Assembly (NCBI GenBank): GCA_003990955.1
Contig: BIFV01000022.1
Span: forward strand, 1 to 61,439
Direction: 5' to 3'
DNA from: Sporomusaceae bacterium FL31
Lineage (GTDB): Bacteria; Bacillota; Negativicutes; DSM-1736; Dendrosporobacteraceae
DNA: 61,439 bases
Positions 42,322 through 51,737 of the stretch are shown piece after piece; position 1 is the first letter of the stretch, and each line of letters begins with the position of its first letter. A program made the position numbers and the translations under genes. Below the pieces are notes generated by a model that was given only the letters and a program-made list of their open reading frames with translations, was not told the origin of the DNA and did no database searches.

Positions 42322-44874
42322 GTGATACCAACATCAATTGCTAAGAAGGCTTATTTTTATCTTACCATTATCATTACCTTATTGTTGATATTCTTTGGGT
42401 GCTCAGACGCAATTGCTACTAAGAGTTTAATACTGGCTCAAAAAGAGCGAATATTATTACAAATTGCCACAACTCTTGCCCAAAAATTACCTGATTCCTT
42501 TGATAATATGCTTGGCAAAGAAAATGCTTTGATGGCAGATCAACACACTAAGATTGAAATTTTACACAAGCAGCTTCAACCAATCGTGGACAATCTCTCT
42601 GAACAATATCCAGGCTATGGCATGGGGTATGGCTGGCATAAAGTAAGACTGGCCTGTTTTCCTTTTGATGGACTCAAACATGACCAGCCTCTTTCTGATC
42701 AAAGCTTACAAGTTTATAAAACTAAGACTATGGCTACCTATGAGCAGCCCTCTTCAGTGATATGGGGGAATGTACCCACCTTGTCGGCAAGCTATCCGCT
42801 GTTTTTTGCCGGACAGTTGATTGGCCATACTTGGGCAAATACCAAAATGGAAGAAGTCAATCAAGCCGTGCATGCGGCCTGGTTGAAGAATTTTGCATTT
42901 TTATTTTTTATCTGGTTATGTGTTATGCTGCTTATGCGCATGGTATTTAATAAAATTGGACGTGGTCTGAACGAATTGTCTGTACAGATAAAAATCCAGG
43001 ATGATAATACAGCTCAATTAAAAAGTTTTCCTGAGCTCACGCCTTTATTGGAAACTGTAATTGAGTTGCGTGAGGGTCTGAAAGCCGAACAAGAACGCGC
43101 ATCAGGTATTGTTGACGGCATTTACGATGGAGTGGCCTTAATTGATCGTAATTATCGGCTGATTTATATGAATCATCGCATTGCTGAAATGGGATATTCT
43201 CACATTGCGCTTGGACAAAGCATTGTGGAAGTTTACCCGGAAATAGTGAATGATATTTGGTTTAACACCTTATGTCAGGTGATGCAGGAAAATAAATCAG
43301 ATCAACTATATGAATATAAAAGCCTTTATTTTAATCAATGGCTGGATTGTAATTTTGTTCCCTGTAAAGACGGTGTCCTGGTTTTTTTACATGACATTAC
43401 GCAATGCGTTAAAGTCATGGCAGATAAAAACAAGGCGTACAGCAATATGGCCGTTATGCTTGAACGAATTACGGATGGTTTTTTTTCTTTGGATTCAAAC
43501 TTCGTTTTTACTTATGTCAATCAGATCGCTCAAAAATGGCTGGGACGCTATGATTTGGTCGGTAAGCAGCTGTGGGAAGAGTATCCCTGCATAGAGCCTT
43601 TTTACACCAATTATCAACTAGCGGTTGAAACTCAAAAACCCATCCAATTTGAATATTTTTCTAAGAAAAAGCAAAGCTGGCTGACTTTTAGTGTCTATCC
43701 GTCTGCAGAAGGCCTGACGGTTTACTTTGCTGATGTATCCGAACGAATGAAGGCGCAGCAAGCTATTGAGGATCATAATATTCTACTGCAGGAGCAAATC
43801 CAACATAGTAAAAAATTACTGGAAGTTAATCAGAAACTTTCTCAATTGGTGGATACCTGTCCGATGCCTATTATTGAAGTAGATCAATCCGGTTGTGTGG
43901 TGATACTCAATAAAGCTTTCTTAGCTGGTTTGAATCATTATATTTCTTGTTCTCGTGAGGAATGTATTGGCCGGCCTATCATTGAATTTGCTGAATTGGC
44001 TAATCTGCCATACGAAGAAGTGGTAACATTGCAAGTACTTTCTACCGGAGCTGCTGTTACCAATAAGCATGTTTATTTAGCCGATCGTGAGTGGTTGGTT
44101 ACCGGTTTGCCACTTTACAATATGGAGACAGAAGTGTTAACCGGGGCATTTGCCATTGGTTATGATATCACGTATTATGAAAATTTGAAACGTGAGCTGG
44201 CACGCTTGGAGTGTCTTCATGTTGTTGGTGAACTTGCTTCTTCAATGGCTCATGAGCTGAGGAATGTGGCAACCCCTATCAGTGGGTATATTCAATTATT
44301 GAGCATGAAGGCAGAGGGGAAAAACTATCAATATTTGACAGTGGTATTAGAGGAGCTAACACGCCTGAATGAAATTATTGAAGATTTTTTATCCCTGTCA
44401 CGCACGCGATTTATTGAAAAGAAAGTCTGCAATTTGAATGATACCTTAAAATCACTCCACCCACTGTTGGCTGCTGATGCATTAAAAAATGATATTGAAT
44501 TGCAGCTGACATTAAGTGAACAAGAATGTTTCATTGAAGGTAATCAAAAGGAAATCAAACAATTGGTATTGAATCTTGCCCGTAATGCGATTGAGGCTAT
44601 GACGGCAAAAGGCCTTTTAGCTATTGATACCGTAGTGTTGGAAGCTGGTATCCAATTGCAAGTCCGCGATAGCGGAATGGGGATACCAGAGGAACTGCTT
44701 GCGAATATTTTTGAGCCTTTCTTTACTTCCAAGAAAAATGGTACAGGGCTGGGGTTATCAGTTTGCCGTAATATTGTTGAAGGGCATGGCGGTACTATTG
44801 CCGTGCAATCTGAGTTGGGACATGGGACAATCTTTACAATTCAGTTCCCAAAGATTCCAGATCCCAAATTTTAA
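42322..44874 (+). CDS. Membrane-bound PAS sensor histidine kinase (orphan)
   Basis: 850 residues from a GTG start. Two membrane segments (residues about 11-33 and 190-208) enclose an extracytoplasmic sensor of about 155 residues. The cytoplasmic part has about three PAS-like domains between 255 and 620, the HisKA domain with the phospho-acceptor His near residue 643 in SSMAHELRNVATPI, and the HATPase domain (N box NLARNAIEAM, G1 DSGMGIPEE, GTGLGLSVCRNIVEGHGG). The PAS layout and the HELRN box are like NtrB or Spo0A-kinase types. No response regulator lies nearby, so a sporulation phosphorelay role is possible but unproven. Confidence 0.92.
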   Translation: MIPTSIAKKAYFYLTIIITLLLIFFGCSDAIATKSLILAQKERILLQIATTLAQKLPDSFDNMLGKENALMADQHTKIEILHKQLQPIVDNLSEQYPGYGMGYGWHKVRLACFPFDGLKHDQPLSDQSLQVYKTKTMATYEQPSSVIWGNVPTLSASYPLFFAGQLIGHTWANTKMEEVNQAVHAAWLKNFAFLFFIWLCVMLLMRMVFNKIGRGLNELSVQIKIQDDNTAQLKSFPELTPLLETVIELREGLKAEQERASGIVDGIYDGVALIDRNYRLIYMNHRIAEMGYSHIALGQSIVEVYPEIVNDIWFNTLCQVMQENKSDQLYEYKSLYFNQWLDCNFVPCKDGVLVFLHDITQCVKVMADKNKAYSNMAVMLERITDGFFSLDSNFVFTYVNQIAQKWLGRYDLVGKQLWEEYPCIEPFYTNYQLAVETQKPIQFEYFSKKKQSWLTFSVYPSAEGLTVYFADVSERMKAQQAIEDHNILLQEQIQHSKKLLEVNQKLSQLVDTCPMPIIEVDQSGCVVILNKAFLAGLNHYISCSREECIGRPIIEFAELANLPYEEVVTLQVLSTGAAVTNKHVYLADREWLVTGLPLYNMETEVLTGAFAIGYDITYYENLKRELARLECLHVVGELASSMAHELRNVATPISGYIQLLSMKAEGKNYQYLTVVLEELTRLNEIIEDFLSLSRTRFIEKKVCNLNDTLKSLHPLLAADALKNDIELQLTLSEQECFIEGNQKEIKQLVLNLARNAIEAMTAKGLLAIDTVVLEAGIQLQVRDSGMGIPEELLANIFEPFFTSKKNGTGLGLSVCRNIVEGHGGTIAVQSELGHGTIFTIQFPKIPDPKF

Positions 44875-44949
44875 AATGACGCCTATGTCCAATATCTATA
44901 ATAGCTTTAGAAATGGTGAATTTTGGACAATTTTGTCACAATAAAATCG

Positions 44950-44979
44950 TTGAAAATTCCATAATATGTATGCTAAAAT
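44950..44979 (+). promoter_or_regulatory. Promoter of a short RNA or leader
   Basis: TTGAAA and TAAAAT are 18 bp apart, about 75 bp after the kinase stop codon. Transcript start would be near 44986. Confidence 0.5.
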
Positions 44980-44985
44980 CGTAAA

Positions 44986-45068
44986 GCAAACACTCCTTTA
45001 TCTAAACAAGACTTTCTTTGAATATGACCCTCTAATTGGTTTCTTCGTTAGAAGAAACTGTTTTTTTT
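44986..45068 (+). ncRNA. Candidate small RNA or attenuated leader
   Basis: From the promoter to a GTTTCTTC/GAAGAAAC hairpin (loop GTTA) with eight T there is a transcript of about 83 nt. It contains an unpaired ACTCCTTTAT tract, complementary to ribosome binding sites. It could be an sRNA or the leader of the 158-residue gene that starts 150 bp later. Confidence 0.4.
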
Positions 45069-45221
45069 GTTTGGGGAGCATTTTAAGCTCAACTAATATT
45101 TTTTCATAATCCTGGGTGGAAGATTCAGGCACTCATACAGGATATAGAGCGTTCTTTGTCGAAAAATATTTTTGGAACAATCAGGATTTCGCTGATAAAA
45201 TTCAGTTTGAGGGGATATTAG

Positions 45222-45698
45222 ATGAAGAAGACAGTGTTATGGCTTATTTTGATCCTTATAGCTTCAACAGCAGTTTGCAGCGCAGCAGTCAATCGTGATG
45301 ATTTTGCAATAAACGGTATTCAACTTCTTGAAGATCAGAGAACAGATATAATTATAAAATTTGGTCATTCTAAAAAAGAAATAACCGATGACAACCGTAA
45401 ACCGCCTATGACTTATTTGATTTATCCTGGCATCCGCTTTGGTACTGCGAATACCACTAAGCAAATTGTCTATATGCAGATTGATACAAGCGAGTATCAG
45501 ACAAAGCGCGGGATTACGGTGGGAGGAACTAATTATAAAGTCATCCAAGAATATGGTGAGCCGGAGCGGCAAACAATTAAAGGGCATCGTTATTATATCT
45601 ATCATTTAGAGTCAGATCCCCAGTGCCGTCTGATATTTGATATGAGTCAAGGCTATGTAAGCAGGATTATATTTTCAAGACTGACAGATATTCCTTGA
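45222..45698 (+). CDS. Secreted hypothetical protein
   Basis: 158 residues with a clear signal peptide (KKTVLWLILILIASTAVCSAA). The mature part is beta-rich (FAINGIQLLEDQRTDIIIKFG..., ITVGGTNYKVIQEYGEPERQTIKGHRYYIYHLESD) and resembles small periplasmic or lipoprotein-like domains. Not recognised. GAGGGG precedes the ATG. Confidence 0.75.
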   Translation: MKKTVLWLILILIASTAVCSAAVNRDDFAINGIQLLEDQRTDIIIKFGHSKKEITDDNRKPPMTYLIYPGIRFGTANTTKQIVYMQIDTSEYQTKRGITVGGTNYKVIQEYGEPERQTIKGHRYYIYHLESDPQCRLIFDMSQGYVSRIIFSRLTDIP

Positions 45699-45744
45699 CT
45701 TGCTGAACAGGTATTCTCGATCTTAACATGAAATGAGGTTTAGT

Positions 45745-46596
45745 ATGAGAAATAAATTATTGCAATATTTCTTTGTGGCTCTTGGCTGCTTTATTTGTGG
45801 TGCATCCATTAATCTATTCCTTGTTCCCCACCATTTATTAAGTGGTGGAGTCAGTGGTTTAGCCATTATTTCGTATTTCTTATTCGGTTTTCCCATTGGC
45901 GTCCAAATATTTATCATGAATGTTCCGCTAATTTACGCTGCGTACAAGTTTCTCGGCAGAGACTATACCATCACGACTATTTTTGGCACCATCATGTTTT
46001 CGGTAGCTGTTGATCTTACCCAATTTTTAGCCACGTATAATCTGTTGGATGATGCGCTGCTGGCTGCGCTGACGGGTGGTCTGGTCAGTGGTATCGGGTC
46101 AGGGCTAATCTTTCGGGTCAATGGGAGTGCAGGCGGCTTGGATATTGTTGCAGCCATTGTGAAAAAATACTATTCGCTGAATTTTGGTGTTGTTGGTTTT
46201 GCCATTAACTGTATTATCATGCTGTTAGCTGCCAGCCTGTTTGGTTTAAAACTTGCCATTTTAACTTTGATTTCAATGTTTATGGGAGCAAATTTAACCG
46301 ATAAGGTGGTAGAAGGTTTTAACCGTAGAAAGACCATTCATATTGTTTCCTATAAAACTCAGGAAATTGTTGATGCCATCTTGAATGAAGTCGGACGCGG
46401 GGTAACCATCTTACAGGGAGAAGGTGCTTTTACCCGCCAGCAAAAGCAGATTATCTTTGTAGTTGTCAGTTTAACGCAGATATCAAAGATTAAATTTTTA
46501 GTGCAAGAAGCCGATCCAAACGCTTTTATGATCGTGAGTGATGCGGCAGAGGTTATGGGCAGAGGCTTTACCTTGCCAGGCCATAAGAATGTTTAG
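45745..46596 (+). CDS. YitT family membrane protein (DUF161/DUF2179)
   Basis: 283 residues, five to six membrane helices (LGCFICGASINLFLVPHHLLSGGVSGLAI is the family opening) and a C-terminal cytoplasmic DUF2179 domain (GVTILQGEGAFTRQQKQIIFVVV). The family is widespread and uncharacterised. The ATG at 45745 is chosen because GAGGT lies seven bases before it. Confidence 0.9.
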   Translation: MRNKLLQYFFVALGCFICGASINLFLVPHHLLSGGVSGLAIISYFLFGFPIGVQIFIMNVPLIYAAYKFLGRDYTITTIFGTIMFSVAVDLTQFLATYNLLDDALLAALTGGLVSGIGSGLIFRVNGSAGGLDIVAAIVKKYYSLNFGVVGFAINCIIMLLAASLFGLKLAILTLISMFMGANLTDKVVEGFNRRKTIHIVSYKTQEIVDAILNEVGRGVTILQGEGAFTRQQKQIIFVVVSLTQISKIKFLVQEADPNAFMIVSDAAEVMGRGFTLPGHKNV

Positions 46597-46707
46597 ATAG
46601 CATGTCCAGACCTAGCGAGACATGCAACATAACATCGATGTCATGAATTAGTTCAGATAGATACAACGCTAACTGGATTAATTTTTGTTTAGTGGGAGTG
46701 AAGTGAG

Positions 46708-47616
46708 ATGAAGCAAAGCACACAAAAAATTTATTTTTTTCTTGCCCTGACAGCCATTCTATGGGGAGGAAATCCAGTTGCGGTAAAAAGTATTTTAGGC
46801 GAAATATCACCAGTTATGATTGTTTTACTGCGATTTGTCGGTATCAGCATCATCCTGCTAGCTGTGATGTTTTATCAGCAGGGAAGAGCAGCCTTACCAC
46901 CAAAGAAGCATATACCAACCTTGATTTTAATGGGCTTTACTGGAGTGGGATTAAATAACGGTCTGCAATTTACCGGCTTACAATACTCAACAGCGGTAAA
47001 TTGCTCATTAGTTGCCGCAATCAGCCCTGCCGTCACTGCTCTGCTGGCAGTAGCATTTCTACAGGAAAAAATGCTGCGTCGGCAGTGGCTTGGTATTGCG
47101 ATTTCCTTTTTGGGAGTTGTTTTTCTGATTGCGCATGGGTCGTTGGAGGTTCTGCAAAAATTATCCTTTAACCGCGGCGATATGTTATTTTTGGCTAGCC
47201 AAATCAGCTGGGCTGTGTATTCGGTATTAGGCCGCGGGGTTATGGAGGAAATGTCACCAATGGCTACTACTGCCTGGGCGGGCGTTGCGGGGACTTTCTT
47301 TATGCTTATGGCCGCCTTGTATCAAGGTTCTACTCTAACTGTGCAACTTTCGCAATATGCATGGGTATCCATGGCTTATATGATCATCGGTAGTGGCATC
47401 TTAGCCTTCAATTGGTGGAATGCCGGTGTTTCCAGTGTCGGGGCAAACCGGACGGCTATTTTTTCTAACGTGATTCCGCTGGCGGGAATGGTTTTGTCGG
47501 TTGCCTTTTTACACGAGCATATTAGTTGGCGTGAGATTGCCGGTGGTTTATGGATTGTTATGGGCGTTTATTTGACCACTTGCCAACCTAGCTCGCGTGA
47601 GCAGCAGACTGCCTAG
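46708..47616 (+). CDS. EamA/DMT-superfamily transporter
   Basis: 302 residues, ten predicted membrane helices, two EamA repeats (ALTAILWGGNPVAVKSILG and MLFLASQISWAVYSVLGRG). Substrate unknown. GGGAGTGAAGTGAG precedes the ATG. Third such transporter in the window. Confidence 0.88.
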   Translation: MKQSTQKIYFFLALTAILWGGNPVAVKSILGEISPVMIVLLRFVGISIILLAVMFYQQGRAALPPKKHIPTLILMGFTGVGLNNGLQFTGLQYSTAVNCSLVAAISPAVTALLAVAFLQEKMLRRQWLGIAISFLGVVFLIAHGSLEVLQKLSFNRGDMLFLASQISWAVYSVLGRGVMEEMSPMATTAWAGVAGTFFMLMAALYQGSTLTVQLSQYAWVSMAYMIIGSGILAFNWWNAGVSSVGANRTAIFSNVIPLAGMVLSVAFLHEHISWREIAGGLWIVMGVYLTTCQPSSREQQTA

Positions 47617-47675
47617 ACTATGATGAACAGCTTTGTGGGATAATACTCAAAAAGTCTTCTAGGGGGATTATTTCC

Positions 47676-48494
47676 ATGCCTGAAATTCCTGAAATCGAGA
47701 CAGTTAAAAATCATCTTAGTGTTAAAGTTCAGGGTAAAACCATTAAGTCTATTACTGTGAATCGTGATAAAGCACTTAATGTTTCAGTCGACGAATTTAT
47801 CAAGACCTTAGTGAATCAGCGGATTTGCTCAGTGCGTAGGCGGGCAAAACAAATTATTATCAGCTTTAGCAACGATCATTCCATGATCATTCATTTTATG
47901 CTTGAAGGATATATGAGATTTTTTTATTCGGATGAAGAACTCAGCGGAAATCCCTCCGTTCTGTTTGTTTTGACTTCAGGCGACACCCTGGCCTGTTATA
48001 AAATTAATCTGGGATATATTCACCTTGTTGCAACCACCATGCTAGAGGAAATTCCGGAACTGGATGGCTTAGGGCCAGAGCCGCTTGAGCCTGCTTTTAC
48101 AGTGAATGAATTCTTAGAATTACTCAGTCAGCGTAAAGGCATGATCAAACCATTATTAATGGATCAGCAATTTATCGCCGGAATTGGCAATGTCTATTCG
48201 AATGAGGTCTTATTCTGCAGCGGAATTTTGCCAACCCGAAAAGTGGCGGCCATAGCTGTTGAGGAACGGCAGAAGTTATACGAGTGTCTGCAGAATCTGC
48301 TCAAACGGGCAGTGGAATCAGGTGGCGTATATGATGAGAAATTTTCTTCTGATGACACATTGACAGGTGGGTTTGAATCACAGTTGCAAGTTGCCTATCG
48401 TACTGGGCAACCCTGTTATCGGTGCGGTGCTGTCATCATGACCAAACGGGTGGGCGGAAGAAATGCATTTTACTGTCCTATTTGCCAAACATAA
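47676..48494 (+). CDS. mutM: Formamidopyrimidine-DNA glycosylase (Fpg/MutM)
   Basis: Base-excision repair enzyme removing oxidised purines. 272 residues. The catalytic N-terminal MPEIPEIETV retains Pro2 and Glu3, the helix-two-turn-helix is in LMDQQFIAGIGNVYSNEVL, and the C-terminal zinc finger is CYRCGAVIMTKRVGGRNAFYC...C. It carries MPEIPEIE rather than the common MPELPEVE. GGGGG lies before the ATG. Guarding against 8-oxoguanine fits the nearby 8-oxoguanine-type deaminase, though a functional link is inference. Confidence 0.9.
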   Translation: MPEIPEIETVKNHLSVKVQGKTIKSITVNRDKALNVSVDEFIKTLVNQRICSVRRRAKQIIISFSNDHSMIIHFMLEGYMRFFYSDEELSGNPSVLFVLTSGDTLACYKINLGYIHLVATTMLEEIPELDGLGPEPLEPAFTVNEFLELLSQRKGMIKPLLMDQQFIAGIGNVYSNEVLFCSGILPTRKVAAIAVEERQKLYECLQNLLKRAVESGGVYDEKFSSDDTLTGGFESQLQVAYRTGQPCYRCGAVIMTKRVGGRNAFYCPICQT

Positions 48495-48529
48495 GATCGT
48501 TAAGGGGAAAAATATAAGAATTTAGACTA

Positions 48530-48558
48530 TTGCATTAATTCATCAATTATGTTATGAT
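48530..48558 (+). promoter_or_regulatory. Promoter of the structured RNA
   Basis: TTGCAT and TATGAT are 17 bp apart; the start of the RNA stem follows at +8, as expected for a transcription start. Confidence 0.65.
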
Positions 48559-48565
48559 TCAATCA

Positions 48566-48876
48566 AGCACAATCCTTATAGTGACTTAGTATTCTATCGG
48601 TAATGCAAGAGGCAAGGACGTTAGTTTCCGGGTTATTGCAACGAAGATTTATGAGTCTGTTCTGGGTAGTGTTTTTTGTTTTAAGTTTTAAAGTTCAAGG
48701 TCGTTTGACAGTGTGTAAAGATGAGATGTAAGATGCTTGCCGTCCCGTATGAATTGGCGATCAGGTCACGTTTGAAAAGAGGTTGTTTCACGAGTGTCAT
48801 GGTTCAAAAGGCTATAAGGATGTGCTGCTTCAATAAAAGGAGAAGGGAAACCTTCTCCTTTTGTATTGTTTTTTGT
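48566..48876 (+). ncRNA. Structured non-coding RNA of about 300 nt, family unknown
   Basis: The 5' end AGCACAATCCTTATAG pairs with CTATAAGGATGTGCT near the 3' end (15 bp, one bulge), closing about 230 nt of interior. A terminator follows immediately: AAAAGGAGAAGG, GAAA loop, CCTTCTCCTTTT, then a T-rich tail. Interior dyads include a TGCAA/TTGCA hairpin. It has its own promoter and no convincing gene inside. I compared it with RNase P, tmRNA, SRP and riboswitch signatures I know and found no match. Confidence 0.6.
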
Positions 48877-48957
48877 TATAAAAATCTCCAAACAATGGGA
48901 GATGTCTGTTACAATAGAACTCTAAGCTAATTCGATTGTAATAAAGGGGCGTAATCA

Positions 48958-50028
48958 ATGTTTGACTTAGCAAATATCAAGCTTGAGCAATTAGCTATTC
49001 ATAAAGTTGGCAATAAGCTAAAAGATGAGGGAATTGTCGTTTCTCCCGAATTATACCGGATGACTGACGGTGATGTTGAAGAATTGCTCATGAAATATTT
49101 TTTATCTTCATTCCGGGAAAAATTGCTTTATAAATTTTTCCACGAAACCGATATTCACTTAAATGAAATTTATATGTATGCTGCACAGGCTTTTATCAAT
49201 CCAGACAACTTTTATGATCAGTCCATTCATATACTAAAGCATCTTTATGAAAAATCGTCACATCCGCAAATCAAAGGCGGCGAGTTTTATGTGGCCTATT
49301 TCTCAGGCTGTAACATCAATGAGCATCAAGTGGACGCTATTGGTATTTTTAAAACTGAGCGCAAAGAAAACTATTTAAAAATTGCCTCCAGCCGCAACCA
49401 ATTCTCTATTGGTACAGATATCGGCATTAATATTAAGAAATTGGATAAAGGCTGTATTATTTTCAACGCTGAATCGGTGGATGGATTTCGGGTAGCTATT
49501 GTAGACAATGTCAATAAAGGCGGTAACAACGAAGCAGCCTATTGGAAAGAGGACTTTTTACGGTTGACTGACGTCCAGAATGAATACTACCACACGAAAA
49601 GTTGTCTGGAACTGTGTCAGGATTTTGCGGAAACCATTTATGGTCCTGTCTATCAAGCTGATAAAAAAGACCGTGTTGTTTTTATGAATGAAGCCATTTC
49701 CTACTTTAACAGCAATAATGAGTTTGATTTGACGGAGTTTGCTCAGAATGTGATCAAAGAACCAGAGTTGATTGAGCAATTTAAAGAACATAAACAGCTT
49801 TACGAACTTAACCAGGGAATCTCTCAGGCGGAGTCTTTCAGCATATCGGTACCGGCAGTTAAAACCGTCAAACGCAAAATGAACAATCTGATCAAATTGG
49901 ATACTGAAATTGAAATAAAAATTAAAACAGCCGCAGTTGAATCAGTAGGTACTGAATTCATTGAACGCGGCTACGATGAACAAAAAGGTATGCATTTTTA
50001 TAAAGTCTATTTTAACGAAGAAGAATAA
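48958..50028 (+). CDS. NdpA/YejK-type nucleoid-associated protein
   Basis: 356 residues matching the 37-kDa nucleoid-associated protein family: an N-terminal region to about residue 60, then HEIYMYAAQAF-like helices, a central YVAYFSGCNINEHQVDAIGIFKTE core and GFRVAIVDN. Bound to DNA in the cytoplasm; biological role unclear. The upstream RNA terminator separates it from the ncRNA transcript. No partner gene is evident. Confidence 0.83.
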   Translation: MFDLANIKLEQLAIHKVGNKLKDEGIVVSPELYRMTDGDVEELLMKYFLSSFREKLLYKFFHETDIHLNEIYMYAAQAFINPDNFYDQSIHILKHLYEKSSHPQIKGGEFYVAYFSGCNINEHQVDAIGIFKTERKENYLKIASSRNQFSIGTDIGINIKKLDKGCIIFNAESVDGFRVAIVDNVNKGGNNEAAYWKEDFLRLTDVQNEYYHTKSCLELCQDFAETIYGPVYQADKKDRVVFMNEAISYFNSNNEFDLTEFAQNVIKEPELIEQFKEHKQLYELNQGISQAESFSISVPAVKTVKRKMNNLIKLDTEIEIKIKTAAVESVGTEFIERGYDEQKGMHFYKVYFNEEE

Positions 50029-50074
50029 CATTGGCTATAAGCGCAATAAACTGTGTCTTTCGTATGAATACTGA

Positions 50075-50118
50075 ATAAAAAATAACCTGTGCCGAAACGG
50101 TACAGGTTATTTTTTATT
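50075..50118. terminator. Bidirectional terminator
   Basis: AAAAAATAACCTGT pairs with ACAGGTTATTTTTT with an inner GCCG/CGGT extension, between the convergent nucleoid protein and deaminase genes. Confidence 0.9.
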
Positions 50119-50136
50119 TGGGCCAGCAGTTAGTGA

Positions 50137-51495
50137 TTAAAGCATTTTTAACAACTGTTTTACTTGCTTATTGGCTTGAGTAACGATTTCCTGCTCATTA
50201 ACCGTACAAAGCTGTCCGTTTTTAGCGACAATCCTGCCATTTACTATCGTATAGGCAGTGGGGCGGTTTACCCCTACGGTTGCTAGCAATGATTTCGGAT
50301 CAAACTGTGTTCCCACATATTCAAGGTAACGGGTGTCCAGCAAGAACAGATCAGCGGCTTTCCCGACTTCGATACTGCCGATATCACTGCGCCCAAGGAG
50401 CTGTGCGCTGCCGCGGGTGGCGATGCGGAGAATGTCATAGCCGTCCGGTGCATTTGAACTGGAATTCAGTCGGTGAAGTAAAAAGGCTGCGCGCAATTCG
50501 GCTAAGAGGTTAGAACAGTCGTTGCTGGCGCTGCCATCAACGGCCAGGCCAACAGGCACTCCCAACTCCAGCATGCGCGGAATGGCGGCAATGCCGGAAG
50601 CAAGTTTTTGATTGGATACCGGGCAATGAGCAACACCCGTTTGCGTTGCAGCCAATTGTTTAAGCTCTGTGTCGGTAAAATGAATGCCGTGGGCAAACCA
50701 GACATCGTGGCCAAGCCAGCCCAATTGCTCCATGTAGGCCAGTGGCCGTAAGCCGAATTTGTCGAGGCAGTAATTTTCTTCGTCGGTTGTTTCAGCGAGA
50801 TGAGTATGCAGGCGAACTTGATATTTTCTAGCTAACTCGGCTGTCTTTAGCATCAGATCGCTGGTTACGCTAAACGGTGAACAGGGCGACAGCACCATTT
50901 GCTGCATGGAATTGGGGCGATTATCGTGATATTTCTCAATTAAGCGTTGACTGTCATTTAAAATGGCATCAACCGATTGTACCAGGTCATCTGGTGGTAA
51001 GCCACCAGCACTTTTACCGCGGGACATACTGCCGCGTGAGGCATGAAAACGCATGCCGAGCTGGCCGGCGGCTTCAAATTGCTGATCAACCAGTTCATTA
51101 CTGCAGCTATTAGGAAAAACATAGTGATGATCAAAGCAGGTTGTGCAGCCATACTTTAGTAATTCACCCATACCGGCTAACGAGCTGTAATAAATGACCT
51201 CCGGGGTAATACCTCGCCAGATTTCATACAATGTGGTTAACCAATCAAACAGTTCCATGTTTTGTACTTGCGGCAAATTGCGGGTAAATGTCTGATATAA
51301 ATGGTGATGCGTGTTGATCAGGCCAGGATATACATAATGGTCGGTTGCGTCAATGATTTGATCTGCAGGGCAAACTTCAGAACCGATATAGTGAATGATA
51401 TTATCTTGAACGAAGATATTCGTGCCTTTCAGCACTTGATCTGAATCATTTAACGTCACGACTGCACGCGCATTCTCAATCAATAGGCTGGACAT
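50137..51495 (-). CDS. 8-oxoguanine deaminase-type amidohydrolase
   Basis: Cytoplasmic zinc hydrolase deaminating an oxidised or normal guanine. 452 residues. Metal motif PGLINTHHHLYQTFTRN with FDWLTTLYEIWRGITPE closely matches the 8-oxoguanine deaminase group. Further ligands are in FHASRGSMS, RLHTHLAETTDEE, WFAHGIHF and LAVDGSASNDCSN. The start at 51495 is chosen for GAGGAGG six bases upstream; a longer frame begins with an unlikely segment. It is divergent from the purine permease, with a shared 500-bp control region. Confidence 0.87.
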   Translation of the reverse strand: MSSLLIENARAVVTLNDSDQVLKGTNIFVQDNIIHYIGSEVCPADQIIDATDHYVYPGLINTHHHLYQTFTRNLPQVQNMELFDWLTTLYEIWRGITPEVIYYSSLAGMGELLKYGCTTCFDHHYVFPNSCSNELVDQQFEAAGQLGMRFHASRGSMSRGKSAGGLPPDDLVQSVDAILNDSQRLIEKYHDNRPNSMQQMVLSPCSPFSVTSDLMLKTAELARKYQVRLHTHLAETTDEENYCLDKFGLRPLAYMEQLGWLGHDVWFAHGIHFTDTELKQLAATQTGVAHCPVSNQKLASGIAAIPRMLELGVPVGLAVDGSASNDCSNLLAELRAAFLLHRLNSSSNAPDGYDILRIATRGSAQLLGRSDIGSIEVGKAADLFLLDTRYLEYVGTQFDPKSLLATVGVNRPTAYTIVNGRIVAKNGQLCTVNEQEIVTQANKQVKQLLKML

Positions 51496-51703
51496 AAAAA
51501 ACCTCCTCAATTTACTTCCTGCTGGGCACTGAGTACAAGGCGGATTTGCAAAGAACTGGCATGCTTTATGCATATATAAAAGATATACGGCATGGTGCTG
51601 CCCAAGGCCTGCGAAATAAGCAAATTTCTTTACTCAATCATTATAAAAAAATATCATATTGAGATTAATGTTTAGCTTCAGGATTCTTTGCGCGTTATAT
51701 TCC

Positions 51704-51737
51704 ATACAGTCTAAATACGCACAGTAATAGACTGTAT
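51704..51737. promoter_or_regulatory. Inverted repeat in the purine divergent region
   Basis: ATACAGTCTA and TAGACTGTAT form a perfect 10-bp inverted repeat with a 14-bp spacer. A GTGAC/GTCAC palindrome lies 22 bp further on (51759). The 500-bp gap between the deaminase and permease genes contains no gene and no purine riboswitch signature that I could find. Confidence 0.4.

Noticed and set aside
45116..45298. 60-codon plus-strand frame ahead of the secreted protein
   Set aside because: It overlaps the start of the 158-residue secreted protein, which has a signal peptide and a binding site, in a different phase.
48721..48930. 69-codon frame inside and after the structured RNA
   Set aside because: No ribosome binding site; it spans a terminator hairpin and is richer in Cys/Arg than real genes nearby.
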